Shown: positions 45,546 to 56,542 of the stretch, in pieces | How the letters are laid out: every line of letters starts with the position of its first letter | Numbering within the stretch: the first letter of the stretch is position 1 | Source of the DNA: Mytilinidion resinicola | Taxonomy: Eukaryota > Ascomycota > Dothideomycetes > Mytilinidiales > Mytilinidiaceae | Direction: 5' to 3' | NCBI RefSeq assembly: GCF_010093595.1 | Contig: NW_022985441.1 | Span: 496,132-560,131 of the forward strand | DNA: 64,000 bases | Program-made: the position numbers and the translations under genes | Notes under the pieces: generated by a model | What the model saw: only the letters and a program-made list of their open reading frames with translations | What the model was told of the DNA's origin: nothing | The model's database searches: none

Positions 45546-46470
45546 ATGTCGTCCCTATCACGTCGTGCGTGCTACAAGTGCGGCAACGTCGGCCATTACG
45601 CCGGTATGCTCGAATGCGCCTGCGACAAGGGCCGATACTGATGGTTTGCGACAGAGGTCTGCTCTTCGTCTGAGAGGCTGTGCTACAACTGTGAGCTACT
45701 CTGAACTGCCAATCTATATGCGCCAAGTACTAATCTGCAACTACAGGCAAGCAACCAGGTACATGCCAGCTGTTTGGACCAACTTCGAAGTGAAGACTAA
45801 CCACCAACTAAGGCCATGAGTCTAATGGATGCCCACACCCCCGCACGACCGAGAGTACGACTTCCTATCACGCCTAGACACACTGTTCCTTCGTTAACAC
45901 ACTCTACAGCCAAGCAGTGCTACCACTGCCAGGGCCTCGGTCACGTCCAGGCTGACTGCCCGACTCTCCGTCTGAGCGGTGCTGGAACCAGCGGAAGATG
46001 TTACTCCTGCGGCCAGCCCGGGCATCTTGCTGTAAGGATATTCCAAGCTCACCCACATTCCTTCCCTGACAACTTGACAGCGCTCTTGCCCGAACCCAGG
46101 TGCCGCTGGAATTGGACGCGGGGCCGGGATCCCCCGCGGCGGCTTTGCCGGTGGCTTCCGAGGAGGTTTCGCTGGCGGTCCACGACCGGCCACCTGCTAC
46201 AAGTGTGGCGGACCCAATCACTACGCTCGTGACTGCCAGGCTCAAGCCATGAAGTGCTACGCCTGTGGCAAGCTTGGCCATATCTCACGCGACTGCACCG
46301 CGCCGAACGGAGGACCCCTCAACACGGCTGGCAAGACTTGCTACAGATGCGGCGAGGCCGGTCATATCTCCCGAGAATGCCCGCAAGCTGAGGTCAATGG
46401 CGATGGTCTGCCTGCTGCTAATGCCAGCGCAGGAGTTGCACCCCCAGCTCCTACGCCGGCCGTGGCATAG
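45546..46470 (+). CDS. CCHC zinc-knuckle nucleic-acid-binding protein (Gis2/Byr3/CNBP type)
   Basis: Six exons (45546..45603, 45655..45690, 45747..45758, 45813..45854, 45910..46031, 46081..46470) give 219 residues. The third exon is only 12 nt. After splicing there are seven knuckles C-x2-C-x4-H-x4-C: CYKCGNVGHYAEVC, CYNCKQPGHESNGC, CYHCQGLGHVQADC, CYSCGQPGHLARSC, CYKCGGPNHYARDC, CYACGKLGHISRDC and CYRCGEAGHISREC. A Gly/Arg-rich (RGG-like) linker, FAGGFRGGFAGGPRP, separates knuckles 4 and 5. Introns 1, 2 and 3 each cut inside knuckles 1 and 2, so the micro-exon (encoding KQP plus split codons) is needed for knuckle 2. Homologues bind single-stranded nucleic acid and act in translation and stress granules. 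The tail after the last knuckle is Ala/Pro-rich. Unspliced frames here cover only the last three knuckles. Confidence 0.95.
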
Positions 46471-47436
46471 ACACAGCAACCGATTGTATCTTGCGTGTCC
46501 CACGGGATTATGACATTGCAAGAAAAATTCCTGACAACTACTACGTCCCCGGAACCTACTGTCCCATGTTCAGCTACAATTTTTTCCCATATCCACAATC
46601 GTTTCCCTTGCCTGCGGCAGCCATTCCTCCCTAGACACTGGCCCCGACATTATCTCTTCACGTTATAACGACCCCGCAAAAGTATTTCACGAATAAACAT
46701 CTCCGATACCCCATGAAATTAGCATTCCCAGGAAACCTTCGAACCGGATTGGATTGAGGCTGTCTTTTTCTTTTTGAGCCTACGTCTGGACACCAGAGCC
46801 TGTTGATGGGCTTTGGCAGTTGGATAGAGGCAATGAGGGAAAGGGCGAGGCCTAAGCAATGGAGGGTGGCAAGCAGCAAAGTTGGGAAAGGCTTGGAGGG
46901 ATGGTGTGTAGAGCAGTGAGCGCCTGTCGGTGTGGTTTGTTTACTTCTAGGTTGTTTGGCACCCAATGGCATGTCTATCTTGGTGCTTCTCGTCCCTGTG
47001 GCGCGATGCAGTTGGCTTGTTGAGGGATGTGGTTCACTATGAAGTTGTTCTCCTTCTCGTGTGCATATTTCCACTCCATCAAATGCAGAACTTTATCTTG
47101 GCTGGAGAGTTGTGAGGCTCTTGACGCACTGGCATTAAGACCATATCGCAGTTGTAACATTTACGATATCTAGGCCTTTGCGCTCTATCCCAAGGCGTTG
47201 CCGTTCCCAAAAGATCGATGGTATTTTTCCTGCTAGTCTCATTTTTCATTTCAGCCTCGGCTTGGCGTAAATGACCAAACCTTCTTCCAACCTCCATCCT
47301 CTCCTTCCTTCCATCTCATCTCTTCCCGTCTAACTCTTTCATCATCTGCACCCGCTTCAACTCGCCCCATCTCGTCCCATCTCACTCTCGCCCATCCCGC
47401 CACCGTTTACCTCTCACCGCTCCGCTGAGTCTCACG
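46471..47436. other. intergenic, no gene seen
   Basis: About 965 bp. Pyrimidine-rich sequence from 47280 to 47436 (repeats of TCTCATCTC type) is a typical fungal leader for the DMC1 gene. No coding sequence supported. Confidence 0.6.
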
Positions 47437-48912
47437 ATGCCTTCTTCCGTTGCGAGCGACGACTCTCAGAACGATGTAGGCCACCGATTCGACAAGATGT
47501 CGATGACCGTGTACTAATGTGCCACAGGATGGCTTCATTGTTGACATCGATGCGATCCAGGCCCACGGGATCGGGGCGGTGGACATCTCGAAGCTGAAGA
47601 CGAGTGGCTATTACACGATCGCGGTGAGCGTCTCGTCCATGATAGAACTGAGAATTTGAAATCTGATGGAGTGGCAGTCCGTTCATGCTGCGACGCGTCG
47701 GAATCTGCTCAAGATCAAGGGGTTCTCTGAGATCAAGGTTGATAAGGTCAAGGATGCCATTGCGAAGTGCCAGCCGTCTGGAGGCGGATTCGTCACCGCC
47801 CAGGAGCTTGGTCAGCAGCGCAAACGAGTGCTCAAGATCTCTACTGGCAGCAAGCAGTTCGATGCGATCATTGGAGGGTAAGGCTCGGGCTACTTGTGGA
47901 ATTGATGGGTGCTGACCACGTCAGAGGCTTTCAGACGATGAGTATCAGCGAGGTCTTCGGAGAGTTTCGTAAGTTTTGCTCAGGGATGTCTTAGTGAATG
48001 GGTCTGATGGAACTTAGGCTGCGGAAAGACCCAGATCGCGCACACTATGTCGGTCATAGCTCAACTTCCCAAGGTATACATATTCCGTCGAATGACCTCG
48101 ACTCCTCTGACAAAATAGGACATGGGCGGTGCGGAAGGCAAGGTGGCATACATCGGTTGGTTTCTCTACCAAGGCTTTGAAGAAAATCCCGTTGACCGAT
48201 GATGCAGACACCGAGGGCACATTCCGACCTGAACGGTAACCACTCCTCCAAATCAATGCTCGTTGGCTTCCTCCTGACTCCTTCCAGCATCACCCAGATT
48301 GCCGAACGCTTCGGCGTTGATCCCGAGAACGCCCTCGAGAACATCAGTTATGCTAGAGCAGTCAACAGCGAGCATCAGATGGAGCTGCTTAACCGGGTCG
48401 CCGAGTACTTCGTCAACAACGAGTATCGCCTTCTAGTCATCGATAGCATCATCTCCCTTTTCCGAGTGGACTACGTCGGTCGTGGAGAACTCAATGAGCG
48501 TCAGCAGAAGCTCAATCAATTCCTCTCTAGACTGACCCATCTCGCCGAAGGTGAGCAAGACTTGAGAGAATCAATTGAGATATTGTCCGCTTACATCTTC
48601 TAGCTTTCAACATCGCCGTTCTTCTGACCAACCAAGTACAGAGTGATCCTGGTGCCAGTGCCCTCTTTGCCGGTGCCGACGGTCGCAAACCAGTCGGCGG
48701 TCACATCCTCGCCCATGCCTCTACCACTCGAATCCTCCTTCGTAAAGGCCGCGGTGAAGAACGTGTTGCAAAGGTTCAGGACTCTCCGGGTATGGGGAGA
48801 CTCAATCAATACATTTCTGCGATCTACTAATCGCTCTTCCTTAGATTGTCCCGAGCGCGAGGCTACCTACATCATCACCAACGGCGGTATCAACGACCCA
48901 GAGAAGGCATAA
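47437..48912 (+). CDS. DMC1: meiotic recombinase Dmc1
   Basis: Ten exons (47437..47475, 47528..47623, 47678..47877, 47925..47968, 48018..48073, 48119..48155, 48208..48235, 48288..48550, 48604..48789, 48845..48912) give 338 residues; all nine introns are 44-55 nt and phase-consistent. RecA/Rad51-family ATPase that catalyses inter-homologue strand exchange in meiosis. The N-terminal HhH domain ([35 protein letters not shown]), Walker A GEFRCGKTQ (K130, T131; Cys in place of the Thr of vertebrate Dmc1, as in yeast), [16 protein letters not shown], Walker B LLVIDSII and loop L2 region [20 protein letters not shown] are present. [20 protein letters not shown] marks Dmc1 rather than Rad51. The high exon number, with a 28-nt and a 37-nt exon, means that simple frame reading recovers only fragments. 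Presence of an intact gene suggests a sexual cycle or its recent loss. Confidence 0.96.
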
Positions 48913-49574
48913 TCTTGCTGGCACGATATCCGACGATCTCGCCCGATTTCGACTACATTGTTTTAAACTTTCTGTTCCATGTGGGGGGCGCATCTGATGA
49001 CATTTTCCTATACCTTTGTACCACATCGTATTTTATCTTGAAGAGCGTTCTCTTGTCGAAGTACGGAAAAATTTGTTTTCAGTTTACTTTTACGATGCAA
49101 GGCAAGCGTCTTTTTTATGTCTCATTCGTTGATATTTCACATCGCCGCATTCTAGTCCAGAAAAAGTTTCTTATGTCAATGTAAGGGAATATTTTTCGTC
49201 ATCTTCTTTCAAGATGGTAACTACGGGTTCATGCACTTATGGGTGTCTATATATATTATTCTCCATGTTCCCTCCTTTGCATGCTTCGATACCATCCTTA
49301 AACGCTGTGGTACGTGAGCCTGGTGATCGTGAACAGTCTTGAAGGAATTGAAGGAATGCAATCTATGCAAGGCTCAGGTATTCCAAAAAGTGTCTGCCTA
49401 ACTGCCGTGCCGCTATGCAGGGGTAAGCTCTCATGGGCTTTTCTTAGCACCCCGCTACAAAATGTGAGCTGTGCCTCGAGCCACTACATAATTTAAGTAT
49501 CACCCGTACCCCGCCACTGCTGACCTCTACCCGGGACAAGCATCCGTCGAACTCAGAGGGAACAATCGCATGCA
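48913..49574. other. intergenic, no gene seen
   Basis: About 660 bp, T-rich in 48950-49280, between two same-strand genes. Nothing recognised. Confidence 0.6.
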
Positions 49575-50634
49575 ATGAAGCAAATGCTCAACGTACTCTC
49601 TAGAAGAGTTTCAAACTCGGTGAGCATCAGAACTTCTCGTAAACAATTCATGGATGCCAGCTGACATCCAACAGACCTCTGACAACCTCTTCGATACCCT
49701 GCTTGAATCCACCAAAACCATAAACCCGCAACAGCAATGCCCGCTATTCAGCCGCTTACCCCGTGAACTGCGCGATGAGGTCTTTGCCTACGCCCTCCTC
49801 AACACGTGCCACGACCCCTTCCACCGGGGCTTTCCCCAGTCCGAACGGGCGAGCAAAAAGCACGACATCGCTCTCCCGCTCCTCCTCACCTGCCGCGCCG
49901 TCTACAGCGAAACCCGCTACCTCCCCATCTCCCTTAACGCGATCTCCGTCGGGAATAACGCATCCAAGAAGGGAGACATTGCGCCCAGTTTCCCTAAGCG
50001 TCCCCATCAGCTCCCGGAAAGGCTCGGAAACCTCCTCCACAACCATGCTCAGGCCATCGACTACACTCTCATGCAGACGTTCCTGGAAGTTGGGTATCAT
50101 TTCCAGAGCTTTACGAATTTCCTGACGGGACCGGAACCTGTCAAGTACCTCACGCTCCGCCTCGAGCGCATGGACTGGTGGACGTGGGAGACGGCTCCCG
50201 GGGATGTCGCGCGTGATGGCGGGCTCGCGCTGGATCAGAGCGTTGGGGCGGGCTCCGTAGAGAATAGGCCAACGGCGGGGGTAATGCGGGAGCTGGCGCA
50301 GAGGAGGAGGGAGAGGGGGCGGCTCGACGGCGTTGCGATCGCTCGAGACGAAGACGGGGCGGCTGCGGGCTGGGGCGTTGCGCTCTCGCGCGATTTCCCG
50401 GGGCTGAAGGAGCTGGAGATGGTGTTTGAGAGCTTCAGAGCGAAGAAGGCGCAGCTGGAGGAGGTGGTGAGGTGTGCGGAGACGTGGGAGTTTGGAATGG
50501 GGGAGGAGTTTGTGCTGAGATGCGTTGGGGTGGAAAGGGGGAGTTGGGAAGGAGGGGAGGTGGAGAGGAAGGTGGAGTGGCAGCGTGGGCCATTTGAGGT
50601 GACGGTTGTACGGTGGAGGAGGGTGAGGGCGTAA
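49575..50634 (+). CDS. 2EXR-like hypothetical protein
   Basis: Proposed exons 49575..49619 and 49675..50634 (334 residues). The 55-nt intron has donor GTGAGC, branch GCTGACA and acceptor AACAG, and joins MKQMLNVLSRRVSNS to TSDNLFDTLLE. The alternative is an unspliced start at 49654 (MPADIQQTSD, 326 residues), which reads through that intron's 3' end. The domain CPLFSRLPRELRDEVFAYAL with LLTCRAVYSETRYLPIS is the F-box-like/2EXR motif common in Pezizomycotina; the C-terminal half is charged and less ordered. Function unknown. It is similar in kind to the gene at 1955-3108 but not obviously its copy. Confidence 0.72.
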
Positions 50635-53600
50635 GGTTTGGAGATACACCGATGGATCTTGGCCGTGAACTTATTCGCATCGTGAGGTGTTCCCTTGGCA
50701 TGGATGTGCTCGGCGTCTAATATCTCATATACAGTTTCCAGGAAGCAAAAATCCCAAACAGCCGAGCATTGCAGGTTGCATCGTGTTGAAGAGACAGACA
50801 ACTGGACCAATTGCTCCTCTGAACTAACTACGCCTTAGCTAGAGCCACTTCCGCGGGGTTTCTGAAACAAATGCGCTCAACGCCGAAGCCTACAGACCGT
50901 TACCCCCTTACATATCTCACGTGCCCCCCACGGGGCCGGCTGCCTCCGAATTTTTCTTCTAGGTATAAAATCTCTCTCCCGTCAACAGACCTTAACCTTT
51001 TTCCTTAGCAGTGGTAGTGTCTTAGCTGGAGTAAACCTACCCAGAGTCTATCTACATGGTGCGGAGGGAATGGGTCTTGTAAAACCGGAATTGCAGGTAC
51101 GCAATGGCTCTGGGTAGTAGCGGATTGAACGGCGAAGGTCGAAGGCGAATGGTGCATCAAAACAGTCCTTGCGGCGCTCGAATGGAGTGCGCCGGACCGG
51201 AAGTGGCGCATTGAAACCGGCGGCTGAGAACACGAATTATGAAGGTCGGTGGGAATGCTGCTGCTGAAGCTTCTCCAATTTTCATGAATGATCGTTGCCC
51301 GCAGTTCTGGGTGTTGATGCTCTTCCCCTGCTTCAGCTATACACGTAAAGACAACGTCCTAGTTCGTTGGTGAGTTCCAGCATCGCTAGCAATGCCTTAT
51401 GTGCACGGCTTCCAGACCACCCAACACCATGATGCTCTGGAAACGTGGTTTTATCTAGCTCCACGGCCCATGCGCGCGACTCTAACTCCGAGTCCTGCAA
51501 CACCCCGAAGCTCCATCAATGGTGTAACTCGCTTGTTTTGCAGGACACCACACATCGGGGGTTATGAAGCGTCCATTTTGCTCCTCCACACCGAACCACC
51601 AATATCAAATCGATTACCGTATGGTTTTGATGGACCCGGTGTCTCCAACCTCTGCTTCCTCTTGCTCGAGCGAAGTCCGCGAAGAAAGGGGAGGGTTTTC
51701 ATACCCCGGGCGGAAGAGGAATTGAGCTGACTCACGTAGGGCACGTGATAGCGATCGGGGAGAGTTTGGAGTCTCCATCGAAACACTAGGGAAGTAGAGA
51801 TTGAGGGGGGTAGTGGAGAACGTGACGAGCAGGTGGGGCTTACCAATCCCCCAGCTCCATTTCTCTCGAGGGTAGAAAAGCTGGCCAGGAGAGAGTTGAT
51901 CCGCATGGAGTGAGGTGGGAGTAGGAAGCGCGGCCGTGAGAAATGGGTGGGCTGTTCAAAAGCAGCATGCGGTCGTGCTCATGGAAGTTGGTGGCAGTGG
52001 CCTGGAGTACCACCCACTCCACCCAACATGATGTTTCGCGGTCCGGGTCGGGGCGCTTGAATTTGTGTTCGATTGCTGATGGTATTCTAGAGCGTTTTGC
52101 CGGTTTAGTGTCCAGCAACATCGACACTTGGTAGGCTTCAACGCTTGAAAATGGTGGTGTATCTCTGCAAAAGGGGGAAGTAATGCCCATCTTCGCGCCA
52201 CCCCGAGAATCACATCCGGTGCCATTCGCTTCACGTTTGCTTTGTAATAGCAAACCAAACATCCCCAAGATCCTCCCATGACCTGGAAAGTCGCTAATTG
52301 TGAATTAGAGCACGTATGCGCAGGTATGCGCCTTGTTGGCATTGTATTTAACAGTTAAAAGTCTTTTATACTAGGATAGAGTCGTAGAAAGGTAGCAGCA
52401 CGTATGTACTAGTACACGTGCTCCAGGGAAAAGAAGAATAAAGTGAAGATCTCTTATTACGTTGTACTACATATTAGAGCATGTGCGATAGAAATTGAGA
52501 GAGAAAAGAATAGTTCACGCGTAGTAAAAGCAAAGCACGTGTAAGCACACCTTCTAATAGTATAAGACGCCGTCCGCTTCTAGCTTTCCAGAGCGTTTAA
52601 GGGGAGCAAACAAGGTTTCCCATGCAGACCGTTTAAACCGTCCAAGTCCGTCAGTCCCATGGCGGCGGGTGGGGATTAATAGACTCGCGACGGGGCCCCC
52701 AATGGACTTGGCGGGTGTTTGGGGTGCAAACCTGCCTTGCAGATGGGTGTATGGGGGGATTGAACTCAAGGATATACTCCCTTCCCATGGTGTGATGTCA
52801 AAGTAGCGGAAGCGTAGTGCAATGGTGGCGGTTGGTGACATCCGGTCCGTAGTGGTGATGACAGTTATTTAAGGACACAACTGGCCGTTTGTTAGTGGAG
52901 ACGACGATGACTGCCATCAAGAGGAGAGGTGATGCTGCGCTTTGAGCACTGTGAACCGATGCTGGATAAACTCAGGCGGAGAGAGATTTAAACGTTGTGA
53001 TGTGTAAGTTGACACGCTCCGAATCAAGACTATAGATTATTGATGGCGATAGAGATTCAGCAGGTTACGTGACTCGGTTGGGAGCAGCAATAGAGGAAGA
53101 GAAGGACTATACAGAGAAGCCACCTTCGTCAGTAGTAAGAAGTGGATTGAGGTTGTCGAAGATCTCGCCGGCCGACCTGCTTCAGCCTCAGCCTTCTAAG
53201 CCACTTGTGCCCTTCAATACCTGCGTGACTCCAGTGACACGCAGAAGATCAAGAACGATGTCTCCCGAATACATGCTAAGCCAGTTCATTCTGTCTAATT
53301 TTGGGCACCATGACGAGGAAAGAAAGCCCACTCTCAAATTTTCACAACTCTGTCCATGATGCGCGCTGATTGAGCATTGGATTCAAGTTATTAACCGGAG
53401 TTTCCAACGACTACCGACAGAATTCCTACCTAATGAGCCTACAACGGGGAGAAAAGTTGCACTTTCTGCGCGTTATTGCTGTGAACTATGCTCACTAATT
53501 TAGCACTGCTGTTGCGCGAGCAAATGCGGACAGGGGCCTGTAGACTGTAACCTCTGGACTGCGTAAAAAACGAATAACTATAGTGCTATAAGCTCCAGGG

Positions 53601-53781
53601 AACCAAATTATTGAATGGTAACAAAACTCTGATCTGAGTTCCGCTCTAATTTTGTCACACGATCACTCCCATAGTTAGATCTATTTGAATGGCCACAGCG
53701 GCTGAAAATAAGCAGCAGGTCTAGTGGATGCCTCAACGGCTTGCATTTTTAGACGGCTAGTAATAAGATCTTGACGCGAAG
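50635..53781. other. 3.1-kb gene-poor region
   Basis: No gene supported. Frames at 51392-52342 (both strands) reach 142 codons but lack motifs. It becomes AT-rich after 52300. A 26-bp imperfect palindrome, with arms AGCACGT/ACGTGCT around GTAC-TA-GTAC, lies at 52397-52422. It may include decayed transposon DNA, but no TIR, LTR or transposase trace was identified. Confidence 0.55.
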
Positions 53782-54582
53782 TTAAGCATTGCTATTTACA
53801 CCGGACGTAGTAACTGGAGAGAGAAGGCTGTCCCCAATTGCCAGTTCATTTCCACAAGACATCATGGAACGCCCACTCTGGAAACGACTCCCACAACAGA
53901 GGAAGTCCCTCAGGCCATTCTGATTCCACGGAAACTGTTTGAGCCCGCCTGACGAGAATCTGCCCTTCTGAAGTGTTTTATGGTCCACATCAATATCAAA
54001 TCCCCAAGTGAGACCAGTTCCTGGAATCGCCGACACATTCTTGGAGAATCCCGCATCGTCCAACACGCATAGAAATGCCTGGGCAGTCCATACTACCGCC
54101 TCGTTCTTCCCATTCACAACTAGTGCAATCGCTGGCGCATCAAAGACCGACGGGTTGACCCCCCAATACCCAAATGGAGTGTTGATATCCTGCGCGTAGG
54201 GGTAGAGATCCATTGTCCAATTCCCGTCATCTCCATCTTTCGAAACTTGCTTAACGAATTGGATCCATCCGAACAGTGAGGCGTATCCCGAGGTTGGGTT
54301 TGATGGGATAGGGTGGGTTACGTCGCCTTGGAGGACGGGAAAGCCGTGGAATTGATGAGCGAGTTGAGAAGGAGCAACGTCGGAATAGATGAGGTCGAGA
54401 CCAAAAGCATGCTTGTCGGCATGGTCTGGCTGAATAATTATGCAAATGACACCAGCTTGGGGAGCGTAAAGTGCTGAATGCTTTCTTCGTATGTATTTGT
54501 TGAACGTGGATTGGGCTTGCAGTGTGCAAGATTTCCGAATATGCCAACAGTAAGTGTGTAGACGAAGAGAATGCGAGACATG
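53782..54582 (-). CDS. hypothetical protein, 5' end unresolved
   Basis: A protein-like frame runs from about 54470 to 53782, with well-behaved composition (AGVICIIIQPDHADKHAFGL, APSQLAHQFHGFPVLQGDV, TMDLYPYAQDINTPFGYW, PGTGLTWGFDIDVD). I do not recognise a named family, though similar unnamed proteins occur in filamentous fungi. The open frame extends upstream to a Met at 54648, but that part looks non-coding. In another frame, an ATG at 54582 opens a convincing secretory signal (MSRILFVYTLTVGIFGNLA) which ends at a stop near 54445. Joining the two needs either a short intron (a 50-nt option with a poor GTTCAA donor, or a 68-nt option, both phase-correct) or a frameshift. So this is either an intact secreted protein with a small intron or a recently broken gene. 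A TIR element lies just upstream. Confidence 0.5.
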   Translation of the reverse strand, partial: HVSHSLRLHTYCWHIRKSCTLQAQSTFNKYIRRKHSALYAPQAGVICIIIQPDHADKHAFGLDLIYSDVAPSQLAHQFHGFPVLQGDVTHPIPSNPTSGYASLFGWIQFVKQVSKDGDDGNWTMDLYPYAQDINTPFGYWGVNPSVFDAPAIALVVNGKNEAVVWTAQAFLCVLDDAGFSKNVSAIPGTGLTWGFDIDVDHKTLQKGRFSSGGLKQFPWNQNGLRDFLCCGSRFQSGRSMMSCGNELAIGDSLLSPVTTSGVNSNA

Positions 54583-54658
54583 ATTTGTTTTAGAAGACAG
54601 ACTTAAACAGAGATGGTACTTGTTGTCTAAGTATCGTGAAGCTTTCAAGGAGTTCTAG

Positions 54659-54973
54659 GCAGCACGGTTAGTAAACCGGCCGATTGCAATTTTGGGTCTG
54701 AACTGGACTGGACTAGCTGGACAAAAATAGGGATTGGATTGGACTGGCCGCTTATAAGTATGGATTGATTGGCCGGATTAGTACTTATTCAAGTTAAACC
54801 CTAAAAGGAGCGTAAATTTGTCCTTTTTAGGCTAAGCGGGAGGCTTCTAGTACGAATTAGACGGATTAAGGATTGAAAAGGGCCTAGATTGATTGATTGG
54901 ATTGTTAGAAGCACGTATTAACAAACCGGCCATCAATCTGATTGAGGATTGGCCGGTTTACTAACCACGCTGG
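54659..54973. mobile_element. MITE-like TIR element, about 310 bp
   Basis: Terminal inverted repeats: left end AGCACGGTTAGTAAACCGGCC at 54661-54681, right end GGCCGGTTTACTAACCACGCT at 54951-54971. The two differ at two positions over 21 bp. TA dinucleotides flank both ends at similar distance (54656-54657 and 54973-54974), compatible with Tc1/mariner-type insertion, though one side carries an extra base. There is no transposase frame. The interior is rich in GGATTGGATTGGACTGG-type short repeats. A third, diverged TIR-like motif (GCACGTATTAACAAACCGGCC, 54911-54931) faces the right end and forms an internal hairpin with it. Confidence 0.75.
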
Positions 54974-56542
54974 TATTAGGTGTTACTTATACCCGATTGC
55001 ATGAGCTTGTCTCTCAGGCTCGAAGCTCTATTCCCTACGTTGAACAACTTGTGGCTTGTAGTATACGGGAATGATTGGTCTTTATTTTGGAGTGAGAACT
55101 CAAATAAGCATGTAGCTCGTACGTTTTACGGATACCGTCACCGACTGTTCGTCTAGTGTTGATGTATTCTACAGCCCTCTGACTAGGACTCAGGTTGAAA
55201 ATTGATGTGAACTCTGTCTTATTTCGGGGGCCCGAAGGCCAAACTATATACTACGTAGGAAGTGACTGTATGCATAGGCAGAAGCACTAATTGGAGGCAG
55301 CAGTAGGCAGCATTAGGCAGGGTAGGCCACCGTACCCCAACCCCTCTCTGTAGAAGTTGTAACTGGCTAGGCATGTAGGCAGCTACTATGCCAGCAACTC
55401 CAAGTCTGTACGTAGGTGACCGTGAACCGTATGAGTTGTTGATCCTAGGTTGTAGCTGTTACAACCCGAGTCTAGGTGGTGCCGCAAGCGAGCTTACCTC
55501 AGCTCAGAGATACCAAGATGTTGTGATTTCGGACATGCTGCGCTAAACCTCACTCGGAACCTACGTTATTCTCGTTGGTTCTGCTTGTGGTGTAGCGAGA
55601 GTATTAGCGGTGTGCTAGTAGCAGCGAACCACTGAGAATCAACAGCTGAGCTCGCTGAGGTAACAAGCGACCGCTGACTAACAAGCGACCTACCTTCATG
55701 AATGTTTAGTTCGAACACGTTCAGCGCCCCAGACCTCTGAATTCTGATTGGACTGTTCGTTTAAGTGTTGGTCGTTCGTATAGTCATTGATCCATTCGTT
55801 TATTCGGTTCGTAACGGCACAGTACGTTCACTTCAGTCGGTATTTGCCCTGACTCGGGCAGATGAAAGCCCCGCCCATGCGAATAGCTTGTCTTACTGCC
55901 GTATGTTGAAATCTCTTAGTCTTTCGGGATTCAACTCATGGTACAAGGTTGATGCTGTACAGACTCTGTCAAACTCCCGGTAGTCTTGCGCAGATATGAA
56001 GCCATAGGCGAAATATGGAATCAGAGCTCGTGATCGCAGAAGTAGTCCAATTATGGACTGAAGATCACCGGCACTAAGCTTTATTACTTAAAGCGGGGTA
56101 CCATGAGGTCGTCCTTTGAGGCGTTAATTCCAGGAACATTACCCTTCTCTAGGACCCATCTGTGGCTTGATATCCGTGCTAGGCCGCCGGAGTTGGCAAG
56201 AGTAGTCTAGATGAAAGAGTCATCCAAGAATTTCATCTCTCAGAAGTGCAAGGTAGACTTGAGCGGTGTGAGAAAATCTTCCTGAAGAGATGCATGGCGC
56301 GTTCTAATCCGGATATGAACTAGAACTTTTCTATCAGTCAACGAAGATTTCCAACCGGGCATAAATCTTTTTGCTCGTTCAATTTCCACACTGTCAGCCC
56401 CAGATATTCTAAAAATGGTGAGAAAGTCCGCATAACCATAAGTGCAAGCCAAGCCCCCTCAGTTCCCCAATAGTCGACTCCTAAGATCTGCCTTTTCCTC
56501 TTGATCCATTATCTACACCCTTTTCCAATCGACACTTTAGTC
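54974..56542. other. intergenic, no gene seen
   Basis: About 1.57 kb with short internal repeats (TAGGCAG-type near 55290-55390; AACAAGCGACC twice near 55660-55690). No credible coding sequence. It includes the promoter of the S33 peptidase gene near its right end. Confidence 0.55.

Noticed and set aside
51392..52342. Frames of 112-142 codons on both strands
   Set aside because: No motif, no splice-compatible neighbours, composition like non-coding DNA.
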